From assembly GCA_020854835.1 (NCBI GenBank), contig JAHKLX010000003.1, positions 1 to 64,000 of the forward strand: a DNA stretch of 64,000 nucleotides. Direction: 5' to 3'. The notes beneath the pieces were generated by a model. It worked only from the letters and a program-made list of their open reading frames with translations, did not search any database and had not been told where the DNA came from. Of this stretch, positions 19,493 through 27,346 are shown piece after piece. The position numbers were made by a program, and so were the translations under genes. How positions within the stretch are numbered: the stretch's first letter is position 1; every line of letters begins with the position of its first letter. The DNA is from Microcaldota archaeon (lineage in GTDB: Archaea > Micrarchaeota > Micrarchaeia > Anstonellales > JAGGVH01).

Positions 19493-19511
19493 AACAATAT
19501 TTAGTGTTAAA

Positions 19512-19619
19512 GCCCCGGTAGCTCAGTGGTGGAGCGTCCGGCTGTTAAAGAAATTTCTTTGAAATAGAAATTTTGAAGCTGACACCGGAAGGTCGCCGGT
19601 TCGAACCCGGCCCGGGGCG
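19512..19619 (+). tRNA. tRNA-Asn(GUU) with a 36-nt intron
   Basis: The acceptor stem GCCCCGG (19512-19518) pairs with CCGGGGC (19612-19618), with discriminator G73 as expected for Asn. The D stem is GCTC/GAGC. The anticodon stem TCCGG (19537-19541) pairs with CCGGA (19585-19589), and the loop reads C-T-GTT-A. The anticodon GTT is at 19544-19546. The T arm is GCCGG-TTCGAAC-CCGGC. An intron interrupts the anticodon loop after position 37. CCA is not encoded. Confidence 0.95.
19548..19583 (+). other. tRNA-Asn intron at canonical position 37/38
   Basis: 36 nt between A37 and A38 of tRNA-Asn. The interior can fold as AAATTTC (19551-19557) with GAAATTT (19567-19573). The 4-bp central helix of the bulge-helix-bulge is imperfect (C-G, U/U mismatch, G-C, U-G), so this is a relaxed motif. 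Boundaries are set by the need for a 7-nt anticodon loop. Confidence 0.8.
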
Positions 19620-19644
19620 CTTAAATTTTAAAAAGGTGGGGGTT

Positions 19645-20373
19645 ATGGGAACATTCACATTCTATTATAAAAAAGGGAAAAAAGAATTTAACTGCGAACT
19701 TTGGAGTGCGAAACAAGAAGATGTTGAAGCAGTGTTGTCAAAAATTACATTTTTTTTAAATGGTGAGATATATTCATATTTAGAAAAAAATCATTTAAAT
19801 AAAATAGATGAAATTGTTAAAAATATTGAAACAATTCAAGATGCTAAAAAAATAAAAACTTCTGATATTTATTCTGGGAAAGCTGAGGAAAAAATTTGGT
19901 ATGAAAATTATTTTGTGTTCAAAATCTTAGATAAATTTAATTATCCTATGTTTGCAAAAATTGAAAAAAAAGTTGATTATCAAAAAACTGATTTCAATGA
20001 TGAAAGAGTGTTGTTGATTTGTGATACTGATTTTTGGACGGTTGTAAAAAAATATGCTTTCAAAAAAGGAGAAGATCCAGTTATATCCATGTACGCAATA
20101 TCCAGCATTATGGAAAGTATTGATAGAAAACTTTTGGAATTAACTGAAAACAAATATCCCTCTCCAGAAATTAGGATAAGGCGTAATTTCAAAACATTGT
20201 TTGAAAGTTTGGAATTGGTTCCAAAAGACAATATAACACGGGGTGTGTATGTCAATGCTGTTTTAAAATCTTGTTACAACCCCTTTATCTCCCCCGAAAT
20301 GATATACAAATGTCTTCCAAAAGACAAACAAGCTCTTCTTAAACCGCCAAAAAAGGCAAAAAAGAAAAAATGA
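19645..20373 (+). CDS. Hypothetical protein (242 residues)
   Basis: I do not recognise this protein. From the ATG at 19645 it is a soluble, mixed alpha/beta protein with no signal peptide or membrane segment and a very basic tail (PKKAKKKK) that could contact nucleic acid. A beta hairpin is likely at the N-terminus (FTFYYKKGKKEFNCELW). The start follows AGGTGGGGG; an upstream in-frame ATG at 19573 lies inside the tRNA-Asn gene and is rejected. It begins 25 bases after that tRNA and is followed by the amidase gene after a separate TATA-like element. Confidence 0.75.
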   Translation: MGTFTFYYKKGKKEFNCELWSAKQEDVEAVLSKITFFLNGEIYSYLEKNHLNKIDEIVKNIETIQDAKKIKTSDIYSGKAEEKIWYENYFVFKILDKFNYPMFAKIEKKVDYQKTDFNDERVLLICDTDFWTVVKKYAFKKGEDPVISMYAISSIMESIDRKLLELTENKYPSPEIRIRRNFKTLFESLELVPKDNITRGVYVNAVLKSCYNPFISPEMIYKCLPKDKQALLKPPKKAKKKK

Positions 20374-20426
20374 CCAATACTGTTATAAACATAATTAAAC
20401 ATAACTGATTACATAAAGGTGATTAG

Positions 20427-21122
20427 ATGGCCCATGTAATAGTTCCAAAACCTAGAAAAATTGTCATAATTAATCCAGGGCATGGTAGAAAAGATCCGGG
20501 TTGTGTACCTAAAGAAAATGGAGAACATATTTTTTATAATGAAAAAATGGTCACTGAAAGAGAAATCGTGTGGGAAGTTTCCAAACATATGAAAAAAGAA
20601 ATTAATGATAATTCTATGGAAACTAATTTGGAAGCTGCTATTTCTGTGCAATTGATGTATGGTGAAGATTATGAACATGATAGTCCAGGAGAAAGGCCAG
20701 ATTTGGCAGAGAAAGTTAAAATTCCTGTTAAAAAACTAAATGAACAAGGATATGATGTTGTTTTTCATATCAGTCTGCATTGTGATTGTGTTGAGAATCC
20801 TAGTGCAGAGGATGCAACTATGTATTACTGGGATCCGAACGATGAAAAGATTGCAAGACAGATATTGATGAAATATGGTGAAAATGTAGTGATGAATGGA
20901 GAACAGATATTTTTTGGAAAAAGAAGCCAGCCAGTACAACAAAGAGGATTGAAAGTTTTGGTAACTGCAAAACAGTTGGGCGTTGCAGCCGCATACATTG
21001 AATTAGGTTTTTTATCAAGCCCACTAGACAGAAAATGGTTGATTGATCCAGAATGTCAAAAAAGAATGGCTTGGGTTTTGTCTTCCGAAATAATAAATAT
21101 CTATGCAGACAAAGCAGTTTGA
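20427..21122 (+). CDS. N-acetylmuramoyl-L-alanine amidase (Amidase_3) homologue
   Basis: Family members are zinc enzymes that cut the amide bond between MurNAc and the first L-Ala of peptidoglycan. All expected residues are visible: the first His in IINPGHGRKDPG, a Glu in EKMVTEREIVWEV, the second His in FHISLHCD, and the catalytic Glu in AAYIELGFLSS. The 231 residues cover just the catalytic domain. There is no signal peptide or cell-wall-binding domain. Archaea lack murein, so either it acts on bacterial walls (prey, host or neighbours) after non-classical release, or it has another amide substrate; both are inference. GGTGATTAG precedes the ATG. The 3' end overlaps the convergent glmM-like gene by 22 bases. 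Confidence 0.88.
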   Translation: MAHVIVPKPRKIVIINPGHGRKDPGCVPKENGEHIFYNEKMVTEREIVWEVSKHMKKEINDNSMETNLEAAISVQLMYGEDYEHDSPGERPDLAEKVKIPVKKLNEQGYDVVFHISLHCDCVENPSAEDATMYYWDPNDEKIARQILMKYGENVVMNGEQIFFGKRSQPVQQRGLKVLVTAKQLGVAAAYIELGFLSSPLDRKWLIDPECQKRMAWVLSSEIINIYADKAV

Positions 21123-22315
21123 ATTTCTTTTTCTAATTCTTTTAATTTTATTTTATTTTTAGCTTCAACACTAACTCTTGCCAGAGGTTGAGTGTTGGAA
21201 TTTCTGATTAAAACGCTCCAATCATCTGTGATTCCTTTAACTCCATCAAGTTCAATAAATTCAACCGCACCAAGTTTTTCTAAAAAGTCTCTAACGGTTT
21301 GATAATTAACTTTTTTGACAGTTAGTTGTGTTCTTTCTATAGATAAAGAATTTTGATAAGATAAAATTGAATTGGGTTTTGAATTTGATAAAAGCAAACC
21401 AAAATAAATACCATCTCCAACATATTTTCTATTCGAAGCGTAATAATGCCCGCTGTTTTCAAATCCAAACGAATCTTTGAATCTGCGCATGGTCTTTTCA
21501 ACATCCTTAATACCAACTGCACAGTATTTGCAATTAAATCCTTGTTCAATTAGATTTGAAAAAACCTTGGAAGAACAATCAACAGTCATTATTATGTTTT
21601 TAGAATCAATCATATTTTTTGAAACGATATATCCCCCTAAAACATCTGCATCAATCATTTTTTTATCAATAACAACACATCTATCGGCATCTCCATCGAA
21701 AGCAATTCCTATTCTGTTTTTCACTGTTTTTTCAAGAACAGAGAGTGTTCCAATTTTGGGCTCAGGATATCTTTTTTTAAATGTGGGATCGGGCATATCA
21801 AACAAACGCTTTGGGAAAAGATTTTTTACAGCACACGCAGCACCCCCCCCTAAATCAAAAACTGCATTTCCTGCATTCGGGAGATCTGAAATATAATTTT
21901 CCAATATTTCTTTTCTAAGTTTTTTGTTTAAGACAACCTTTTTGGTTTTTACGGGTTTGGAAACTTGGTATAAGTTTTTTATTTTTTTATAATATTTTTC
22001 TGGAAGAGTGCCGTTATTTAAAAATAATTTCAACCCATTATATTCGGGAGGATTGTGGGAAGCCGTTATTATGCCGACAAAATCTGCTCGGTACTGAATA
22101 CAAGGAGTTGGCATAGGCCCCACAAAAATTGAATTGGGAGCAGAACAAAGCGAATCAATCAAAGATTTTCCTGATTTTCTATAATCGCTTGCAACCACAA
22201 AATCTTTAATTTTAAATTCTTTCATCATTTTTTTTATCGCTGTACCAGCTTTTGAAAAGTTTTCTTCGTTTACTTCAGAAGGATATTTTCCGCGAATATC
22301 GTATTTCCCAAACAT
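21101..22315 (-). CDS. glmM: Phosphohexomutase (probable phosphoglucosamine mutase)
   Basis: An alpha-D-phosphohexomutase with the active-site phosphoserine loop GIITASHNPPEYNG, the metal-binding DGDADR loop (IGIAFDGDADRCVVID) and the sugar-binding GFENSGHY segment. At 404 residues it is slightly shorter than the ~450-residue norm. Such enzymes convert glucosamine-6-P to glucosamine-1-P, or mannose/glucose phosphates; sequence alone does not decide. The GlmM role is inferred from its place as last gene of a glmS - small ORF - glmU-like - glmM-like operon. Its ribosome site, GGTGATTAA, is formed by the end of the preceding gene. Confidence 0.85.
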   Translation of the reverse strand: MFGKYDIRGKYPSEVNEENFSKAGTAIKKMMKEFKIKDFVVASDYRKSGKSLIDSLCSAPNSIFVGPMPTPCIQYRADFVGIITASHNPPEYNGLKLFLNNGTLPEKYYKKIKNLYQVSKPVKTKKVVLNKKLRKEILENYISDLPNAGNAVFDLGGGAACAVKNLFPKRLFDMPDPTFKKRYPEPKIGTLSVLEKTVKNRIGIAFDGDADRCVVIDKKMIDADVLGGYIVSKNMIDSKNIIMTVDCSSKVFSNLIEQGFNCKYCAVGIKDVEKTMRRFKDSFGFENSGHYYASNRKYVGDGIYFGLLLSNSKPNSILSYQNSLSIERTQLTVKKVNYQTVRDFLEKLGAVEFIELDGVKGITDDWSVLIRNSNTQPLARVSVEAKNKIKLKELEKEIQTALSA

Positions 22316-23548
22316 TTAATCACCCATATTTCTTTTTACGAAAGTGTTTGGTAAAATCTGTGAGTTTGGTGCAATGAGCAAACCACAATTTACTGAAGAA
22401 TTTACTCCGAATTTTGTATGTGCACCGATGCAAGATCCTAGTTTGTGTTTTTTACTGTTGACTTTCCCTTTGTGAGTTTCAACAAATATATTTTGATTAT
22501 CAAATCTCAAATTCGCTAGTTTTGTTCCTGCCCCCAGGTTAACATCTTCACACAAAACTGAATCTCCAACATAGTTGAAGTGAGGTATGTTGGATTTTTT
22601 CATCATAACAGAACCCTTTATTTCAGATGTTCCGATACGGTTAAATCCTTCAATAACACTTTGAGAGACTTTTGAAAATGTTTCAATGGTTACTCCCGGA
22701 CCGACAAAACTTCCTTTGAGTTCATTGGTTTTGACAACTGCATTTTCATGGACAATGGAATCACCCTTGATCTGGTAATCGTTACCCAGCCATTCCAAGG
22801 GGTATTTTCCACTTACAAATCTTTCAATAAAAGATAAACTAACTTTTATTAAATCCCAGTAAAAACTGATTGTGTAACAAGGTTTTATTTCAATTGTTTT
22901 GAATTCGTTGTCTTTTGCGAAATTAACAAAAGCATCTGCAATTTCATATTCTCCTCGTTGAGAAGGTGTCAATTTTTCAATGTTAGCATATTCAATGAAT
23001 TCTTTTGGAACGTGTGCTAGATTCAAGCTGATTAATCCTGGGCCACTTAAAGTCTTTTCTTTTATATCTACAAGCAAACCATTTTCATGTACAACCGCAC
23101 CAAAATGCGACCTATCTTCAAAGAATGAAACAAAAAATCCTTTTTCTGAAACTATTTTTTCCATATCTTCAAAATGAACAACATCATCACCATTCATTAA
23201 AATAAAGTCGTCATCAATATATTCTCTGGCACACCATAAAGCATGCGCAGTGCCTTTTGGTTCGTTTTGAAAAACAGTTTTGACATCATAAACTTTTTCG
23301 AGAAATTCACTGACAGAAATGGTTTTTGAATGATCTATTTCTTTTTTTGTGAAATCATAATAATCTAGAGGCAGGGTATGTTTTGGATTGACAATAACAA
23401 TTATTTCATTTACTTTGTTTCTTTTTAAAGATTCAATGATCCATCCAATAAGGGGTTTTCCTAAAATTTTTACAAATGGTTTTGGGTAGGGTTCTGTGAT
23501 TGGCCACAGACGTTTTCCTTTTCCTGCTGCGAATATAATTGCTTTCAT
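22316..23548 (-). CDS. glmU: GlmU-like sugar-1-P nucleotidylyl/acetyltransferase
   Basis: A two-domain enzyme of 410 residues. The N-terminal nucleotidyltransferase has FAAGKGKRLWPITEPYPKPF, and the second metal site is in LMNGDDVVHF. The C-terminal left-handed beta-helix (residues ~265-400) has hexapeptide repeats (GSFVGPGVTIETFSKVSQSV, LGAGTKLANLRF). This architecture is that of archaeal bifunctional enzymes (ST0452-like) that acetylate GlcN-1-P and form UDP-GlcNAc; dTDP- or GDP-sugar synthesis is the alternative. The start overlaps the stop of the upstream 43-residue gene (ATGA). It is followed without a gap by the mutase gene. The product would feed N-glycan synthesis. Confidence 0.85.
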   Translation of the reverse strand: MKAIIFAAGKGKRLWPITEPYPKPFVKILGKPLIGWIIESLKRNKVNEIIVIVNPKHTLPLDYYDFTKKEIDHSKTISVSEFLEKVYDVKTVFQNEPKGTAHALWCAREYIDDDFILMNGDDVVHFEDMEKIVSEKGFFVSFFEDRSHFGAVVHENGLLVDIKEKTLSGPGLISLNLAHVPKEFIEYANIEKLTPSQRGEYEIADAFVNFAKDNEFKTIEIKPCYTISFYWDLIKVSLSFIERFVSGKYPLEWLGNDYQIKGDSIVHENAVVKTNELKGSFVGPGVTIETFSKVSQSVIEGFNRIGTSEIKGSVMMKKSNIPHFNYVGDSVLCEDVNLGAGTKLANLRFDNQNIFVETHKGKVNSKKHKLGSCIGAHTKFGVNSSVNCGLLIAPNSQILPNTFVKRNMGD

Positions 23549-23676
23549 GTTTTACACCAGACTAGATATATTTTTGAAACTTTTACTGCAATCAAATGAG
23601 GTTTGTTATCTACTATAACCTCACCAAATACGGCAGAGTTCCCTTCAACTAAATTTTTAATATTGTTTATATTCAT
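23545..23676 (-). CDS. 43-residue protein in the glm operon
   Basis: A short ORF between glmS and the glmU-like gene: MNINNIKNLVEGNSAVFGEV, then a strand-rich remainder ending VWCKT. It has an excellent ribosome site (GGAGTGAT, made from the end of glmS) 4 bases before the ATG, and its TGA overlaps the ATG of the next gene. This arrangement supports real, coupled translation. No membrane segment; likely a small beta-rich fold with the single Cys near the end. Function unknown; a regulator or partner of GlmS/GlmU is possible but only inferred from position. Confidence 0.65.
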   Translation of the reverse strand: MNINNIKNLVEGNSAVFGEVIVDNKPHLIAVKVSKIYLVWCKT

Positions 23677-23680
23677 TTTA

Positions 23681-25528
23681 TCACTCCACTGTTACACTTT
23701 TTGCAAGATTACGAGGTTTATCAATTTCTCGTTTTAAATGTTTAGCAGTGTAATACGCCAACAACTGTAGAGGAATCACATTGATAATTGGGCTTAGTTG
23801 GGGCAGTGTTTTTGGAACCTCAATAATGTAATCTTCATCAGATAAATGATCTTTTATTGCCTGAACATCATCTGTTAAAACAAAAACTCTGCCTGATCGC
23901 GCTTTGATTTCTAAAAGATTATTCAAAGTTTTTTTGTATATTTCTTTTTCTCCTGTCAAAATACAAACTGTCAAAAGATTTTTATCTATCAAAGCGATAG
24001 GACCGTGTTTCATTTCTCCAGATGAATACCCTTCTGCATGAAGATATGCTATTTCTTTCATCTTAAGCGCCCCCTCAAGCGCAACAGGATAATTTATGTC
24101 TCTTCCCAAATACAAAAAATCGCTGAATTTTGAAATTTCCGGGGCGATCACTTTTATTTTGGGTTCTGTTCCCCGTATTATTTGTTCTGCCAAATCTGGA
24201 AGTTTTTTTAATTCATCAATAAGTTTTTCTCTATATTTAATATCGTCTATTAAGAGCATATTAAACATATTGATTGCAACAACTTGTGATGTGAATGCCT
24301 TGGTAGATGCAACACCAATCTCGGGGCCCGCATGAAGATACATGCCTTTACCTGCAATTCTTGCGATTTGCGAACCAACAACATTTACAAGACCTGCAAT
24401 ATATGCATTTTTTTCTTTAACAATTTTCAACGCTTCTTTTGTGTCTGCGGTTTCGCCAGATTGAGATAGGGCGATGCAAATATCTTTTTCAAAAATAACA
24501 GGATCTCTATAGATAAATTCGGATGCATATTCGGCCCTAGAAGGAATTTTTGCGTATTTTTCTGTTATATACATACCAACTTTTCCTGCACACAAACTAG
24601 TCCCACAAGCGAGATAAATGACTCTATTGATATTCCGGGGAAGTTTGGGAAAATTATCCCTAAGCATAGTATCTAAATGATCTATTCTAGATATAAACGC
24701 ATTTTTGATTGTTGTAGGCTGTTCATGAATTTCTTTGAGCATGAAATGATCGTAACCGCCTTTTGTTATAGCTTCCAGGTCATAAGGAACTTCCTCGATT
24801 TCTCTTTCAACATTCAGTCCCTCAAAATTTATTATGTTGTATTTGTTTTTTTCAATAAGTATAAGCTCGCCGTCGTTTATATAAATAACTTTTTTTGTTC
24901 TGTCTATAAAAGGAGATTCATCTGAAGATATGATAAATTCCTTTTCACCCAAACCTAAACACAAGGGCGATCCTTTTTTAGCACCTACTATCACATCTTC
25001 TGCTTCAGACAAAACTAAAAATGAATAAGCTCCTTCAAGCTTGGTTAAAGCTTTTTTGACTGCAGATAAAATATCATTCTCATAAAAATATTCTATTAGG
25101 TGAGCTAGAACTTCGCTGTCAGTTTCGCTTTCAAATTTATATCCTTTATTTATCAATTCGTTTTTTAGCGTTAAGTAATTTTCAATTATTCCGTTGTGTA
25201 CAATTGCAAAATTTCCCTTCATGCTCACATGAGGATGCGCATTTTTTTCAGAAGGGGCACCGTGAGTCGCCCACCGAGTGTGGCCGATAACAATGTTTGA
25301 ATTAAACTTAAACTTTTCGTCCTCTTTTAATTTTTCTTCTAGGTTGGGCATTCCAGGAACAACATCATTTTTTTTAATCCTGCCATGAGATTTTACAGTT
25401 TTTATTTTGTTTTTATCTTTGAAAGCGACACCTACTGAATCGTATCCTCTATACTCGAGACGTATCAATCCGTTAAAAACAGCTTCTATCCCATTCTTAC
25501 TCCCAACATACCCTACAATGCCGCACAC
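23681..25528 (-). CDS. glmS: Glucosamine-fructose-6-phosphate aminotransferase
   Basis: Makes glucosamine-6-P from fructose-6-P and glutamine, the entry to amino-sugar nucleotides. The class II glutaminase domain begins with the nucleophile Cys2 (MCGIVGYVG). Substrate-binding residues appear in IGHTRWATHGAP and VHNGIIENY. Two SIS isomerase domains follow (YLACGTSLCAGK, ALSQSGETADT, GRDINYPVALEGALKMKEI). The C-terminal PRNLAKSVTVE is the conserved family tail. The 615-residue length is normal. The initiator is GTG. First gene of the glm operon. Confidence 0.96.
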   Translation of the reverse strand: MCGIVGYVGSKNGIEAVFNGLIRLEYRGYDSVGVAFKDKNKIKTVKSHGRIKKNDVVPGMPNLEEKLKEDEKFKFNSNIVIGHTRWATHGAPSEKNAHPHVSMKGNFAIVHNGIIENYLTLKNELINKGYKFESETDSEVLAHLIEYFYENDILSAVKKALTKLEGAYSFLVLSEAEDVIVGAKKGSPLCLGLGEKEFIISSDESPFIDRTKKVIYINDGELILIEKNKYNIINFEGLNVEREIEEVPYDLEAITKGGYDHFMLKEIHEQPTTIKNAFISRIDHLDTMLRDNFPKLPRNINRVIYLACGTSLCAGKVGMYITEKYAKIPSRAEYASEFIYRDPVIFEKDICIALSQSGETADTKEALKIVKEKNAYIAGLVNVVGSQIARIAGKGMYLHAGPEIGVASTKAFTSQVVAINMFNMLLIDDIKYREKLIDELKKLPDLAEQIIRGTEPKIKVIAPEISKFSDFLYLGRDINYPVALEGALKMKEIAYLHAEGYSSGEMKHGPIALIDKNLLTVCILTGEKEIYKKTLNNLLEIKARSGRVFVLTDDVQAIKDHLSDEDYIIEVPKTLPQLSPIINVIPLQLLAYYTAKHLKREIDKPRNLAKSVTVE

Positions 25529-25566
25529 GATTAAAAGTTAGTTGATAATGGTTAAAATCCTTTTGG

Positions 25567-26202
25567 TTATTTTTTTTCGCCAACCCGGATAAGAAAAGTA
25601 TCGCGATAAATTCTTTTTCCATCTTTTAACCCATATAAAGTGTTTGTTCTTAAAAATTTTAAATTTAAATCGTGAAATATTTCTGGCATCTTTTTTTTGT
25701 CAGTTACATACAAATCAATCCCTTCTTTAAGTTCTTTTTCGTTTGAAATGCCAACCTTGTGTCTTTCCAAAAAAGAAACTAATCGATTTCTCCACCAAGG
25801 AATCTTTTGTGGGTTGCCCCGTATCTGGACTATGCCCTCATAATATCCTGCCCTTAGCTGAGCAATGTGGGGCTCGAGTATCCTACGGATTTGAAAAACG
25901 ACATAACGTTCAAAGGGGCGCAATGTATTGCCCACTTTTATAAAAACAGTTAATTTGTTGTGATCAAGATCATATTCGATATCTTCAAAATCTCCTTTAA
26001 TGTGGGATTCTATTACTTTTTTTATGTTATCATCAGTATAAGGAATCCATTGATTCTTATACAATAATTTTCCGGTTTCCTTTCCTGTTGTAATTTTAAT
26101 TTTAGTGGGAACCTTGAAGTCTGGTTCATAACACTCAACACACAGTGAATCTATAAAGTCAACTTGCTCAGAAGTTTTCCCGCATCTTGGACATACTTTC
26201 AT
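25567..26202 (-). CDS. nmd3: NMD3 family ribosome-associated protein
   Basis: A 211-residue archaeal NMD3. Its N-terminus has two zinc-binding CxxC pairs (CPRCGK and CVECYE), followed by the domain seen in eukaryotic NMD3, the 60S export adaptor. Archaea have no nucleus, so a role in late large-subunit maturation or quality control is the usual inference. The start MKVCPRCG at 26202 puts the zinc motif at the N-terminus as in homologues; a longer frame would overlap the Lrp gene. It ends 38 bases before the glmS start. Confidence 0.88.
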   Translation of the reverse strand: MKVCPRCGKTSEQVDFIDSLCVECYEPDFKVPTKIKITTGKETGKLLYKNQWIPYTDDNIKKVIESHIKGDFEDIEYDLDHNKLTVFIKVGNTLRPFERYVVFQIRRILEPHIAQLRAGYYEGIVQIRGNPQKIPWWRNRLVSFLERHKVGISNEKELKEGIDLYVTDKKKMPEIFHDLNLKFLRTNTLYGLKDGKRIYRDTFLIRVGEKK

Positions 26203-26251
26203 AAAAAGTCTATGAACGAGAAAGATTAAAAATGCTAGGTTCGAGAAAAAA

Positions 26252-27235
26252 CTATTTGCTGAAATAATGTGCAGGCATCCAGGCCTCATAAATCATAATT
26301 AAATGCTCATAATGGCTTATAACTTTGGGAAAATTCTTTCTCAAAGAGTTGATAATTTGATTAAATTCCTGATAATTTTTAACTACAAACTCGAACTCGG
26401 CCTGCCATGGCGCCAGGCTTCGAATATAATAAACAGAATTGGGATGGGTGCTCATCCAAGCAAATAAAGATTCTTCTTCTTTTTTTGATAAAGCTTTGAA
26501 ATAAATTATTGCTTTGAAAAATTCATGGCCTAATTTATTCAAATCAACTGAAACCCTATAACTAAGAATAATTCCAAGTTTTTCCATTCTTTCAATTTTT
26601 CTTTTTACTCGATCAGGACTAGAATTAATCCTGCGTGAAAGTTGTAGTATGGAGATTCGTGCATCGTTAGCAAGCACTTCTATTATTTTTTGATCTGTTT
26701 CATCAATTTCGTTATCCACTACATCTCCTGCGAACACAACTGTTTGATTTTTTGTGTTTTCAAGAAAAAACTTTTTGTTATACTGATGAGTGTCAACCAT
26801 TAACCCTAACACTCTTTCAACTATGAGTGGTTCAAATTTTGATAAGAGAATATTAATTTCATCATAGTAATTTGTTATGCTTTTTGAGAGATAAGCAAAT
26901 ACACAATCAAATGCTCCATCAGAAATTCCAAGCCAATAAATTTCCTTTTGGTTTTTTAAATACTCAAAAAACTTTTCTCTTTCACCAGGTATATTTCTCA
27001 AACGTAGATAAATTTTGAAAAAATAATATCCCATTTTATTTGGATTTATAGAAGTGATAAATCCTGTTATAAATCCCTTCTGCACAAGTTCTTTAATTCT
27101 GTATTTAACAGCTTCTCTTGACCTCCCAACTTTCTTTGCAAGTTTTGTATCAGATATTCTGCAGTTTTTATCAAGTTCTGTAAGGATTTTCCGGTCAATT
27201 AAATCTAACTTGGTATAAGGGGTTATTTTGACCAT
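26252..27235 (-). CDS. Double Lrp/AsnC-type transcription regulator
   Basis: 327 residues made of two Lrp/AsnC units in tandem. Unit 1: helix-turn-helix at ~12-60 (LDLIDRKILTELDKNCRISD ... GRSREAVKYRIKELVQKGFI) and a RAM-like sensor to ~150. Unit 2: HTH at ~177-225 (ETDQKIIEVLANDARISILQ ... NSSPDRVKRKIERMEKLGII) and a second sensor. Lrp family proteins bind amino acids or other small ligands and act as dimers or octamers, so this fusion could be an intramolecular dimer. The start is leaderless: a TATA element lies ~25 bases upstream, inside an inverted repeat described separately. It probably controls itself and the divergent radical SAM genes (inferred). Confidence 0.88.
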   Translation of the reverse strand: MVKITPYTKLDLIDRKILTELDKNCRISDTKLAKKVGRSREAVKYRIKELVQKGFITGFITSINPNKMGYYFFKIYLRLRNIPGEREKFFEYLKNQKEIYWLGISDGAFDCVFAYLSKSITNYYDEINILLSKFEPLIVERVLGLMVDTHQYNKKFFLENTKNQTVVFAGDVVDNEIDETDQKIIEVLANDARISILQLSRRINSSPDRVKRKIERMEKLGIILSYRVSVDLNKLGHEFFKAIIYFKALSKKEEESLFAWMSTHPNSVYYIRSLAPWQAEFEFVVKNYQEFNQIINSLRKNFPKVISHYEHLIMIYEAWMPAHYFSK

Positions 27236-27240
27236 ATTTA

Positions 27241-27282
27241 ACCGTTTATTCAGTTAATATTATAAATGCTTCTTAAAACGGT
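27241..27282. promoter_or_regulatory. Inverted-repeat operator candidate at the Lrp/radical SAM divergent promoter
   Basis: ACCGTTT (27241-27247) is mirrored by AAACGGT (27276-27282), and the flanks extend the symmetry in part: TTTTGACC near the Lrp start is matched by GGTCAAAA at 27280-27287. The A/T-rich TATA element of the regulator gene lies between the arms. Such placement would let a dimeric or double Lrp protein block its own promoter. Binding is inferred. Confidence 0.5.
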
Positions 27283-27346
27283 CAAAAATTTGAGAAAACT
27301 TTAATATACTTTACAAGTTATAAAAAGTAGTAAGAGGTGGTGGGAA

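Noticed and set aside
19573-19644. N-terminal extension of the 242-residue hypothetical protein starting inside tRNA-Asn
   Set aside because: It lies on the tRNA 3' half; the ATG at 19645 has a strong ribosome site and no overlap.
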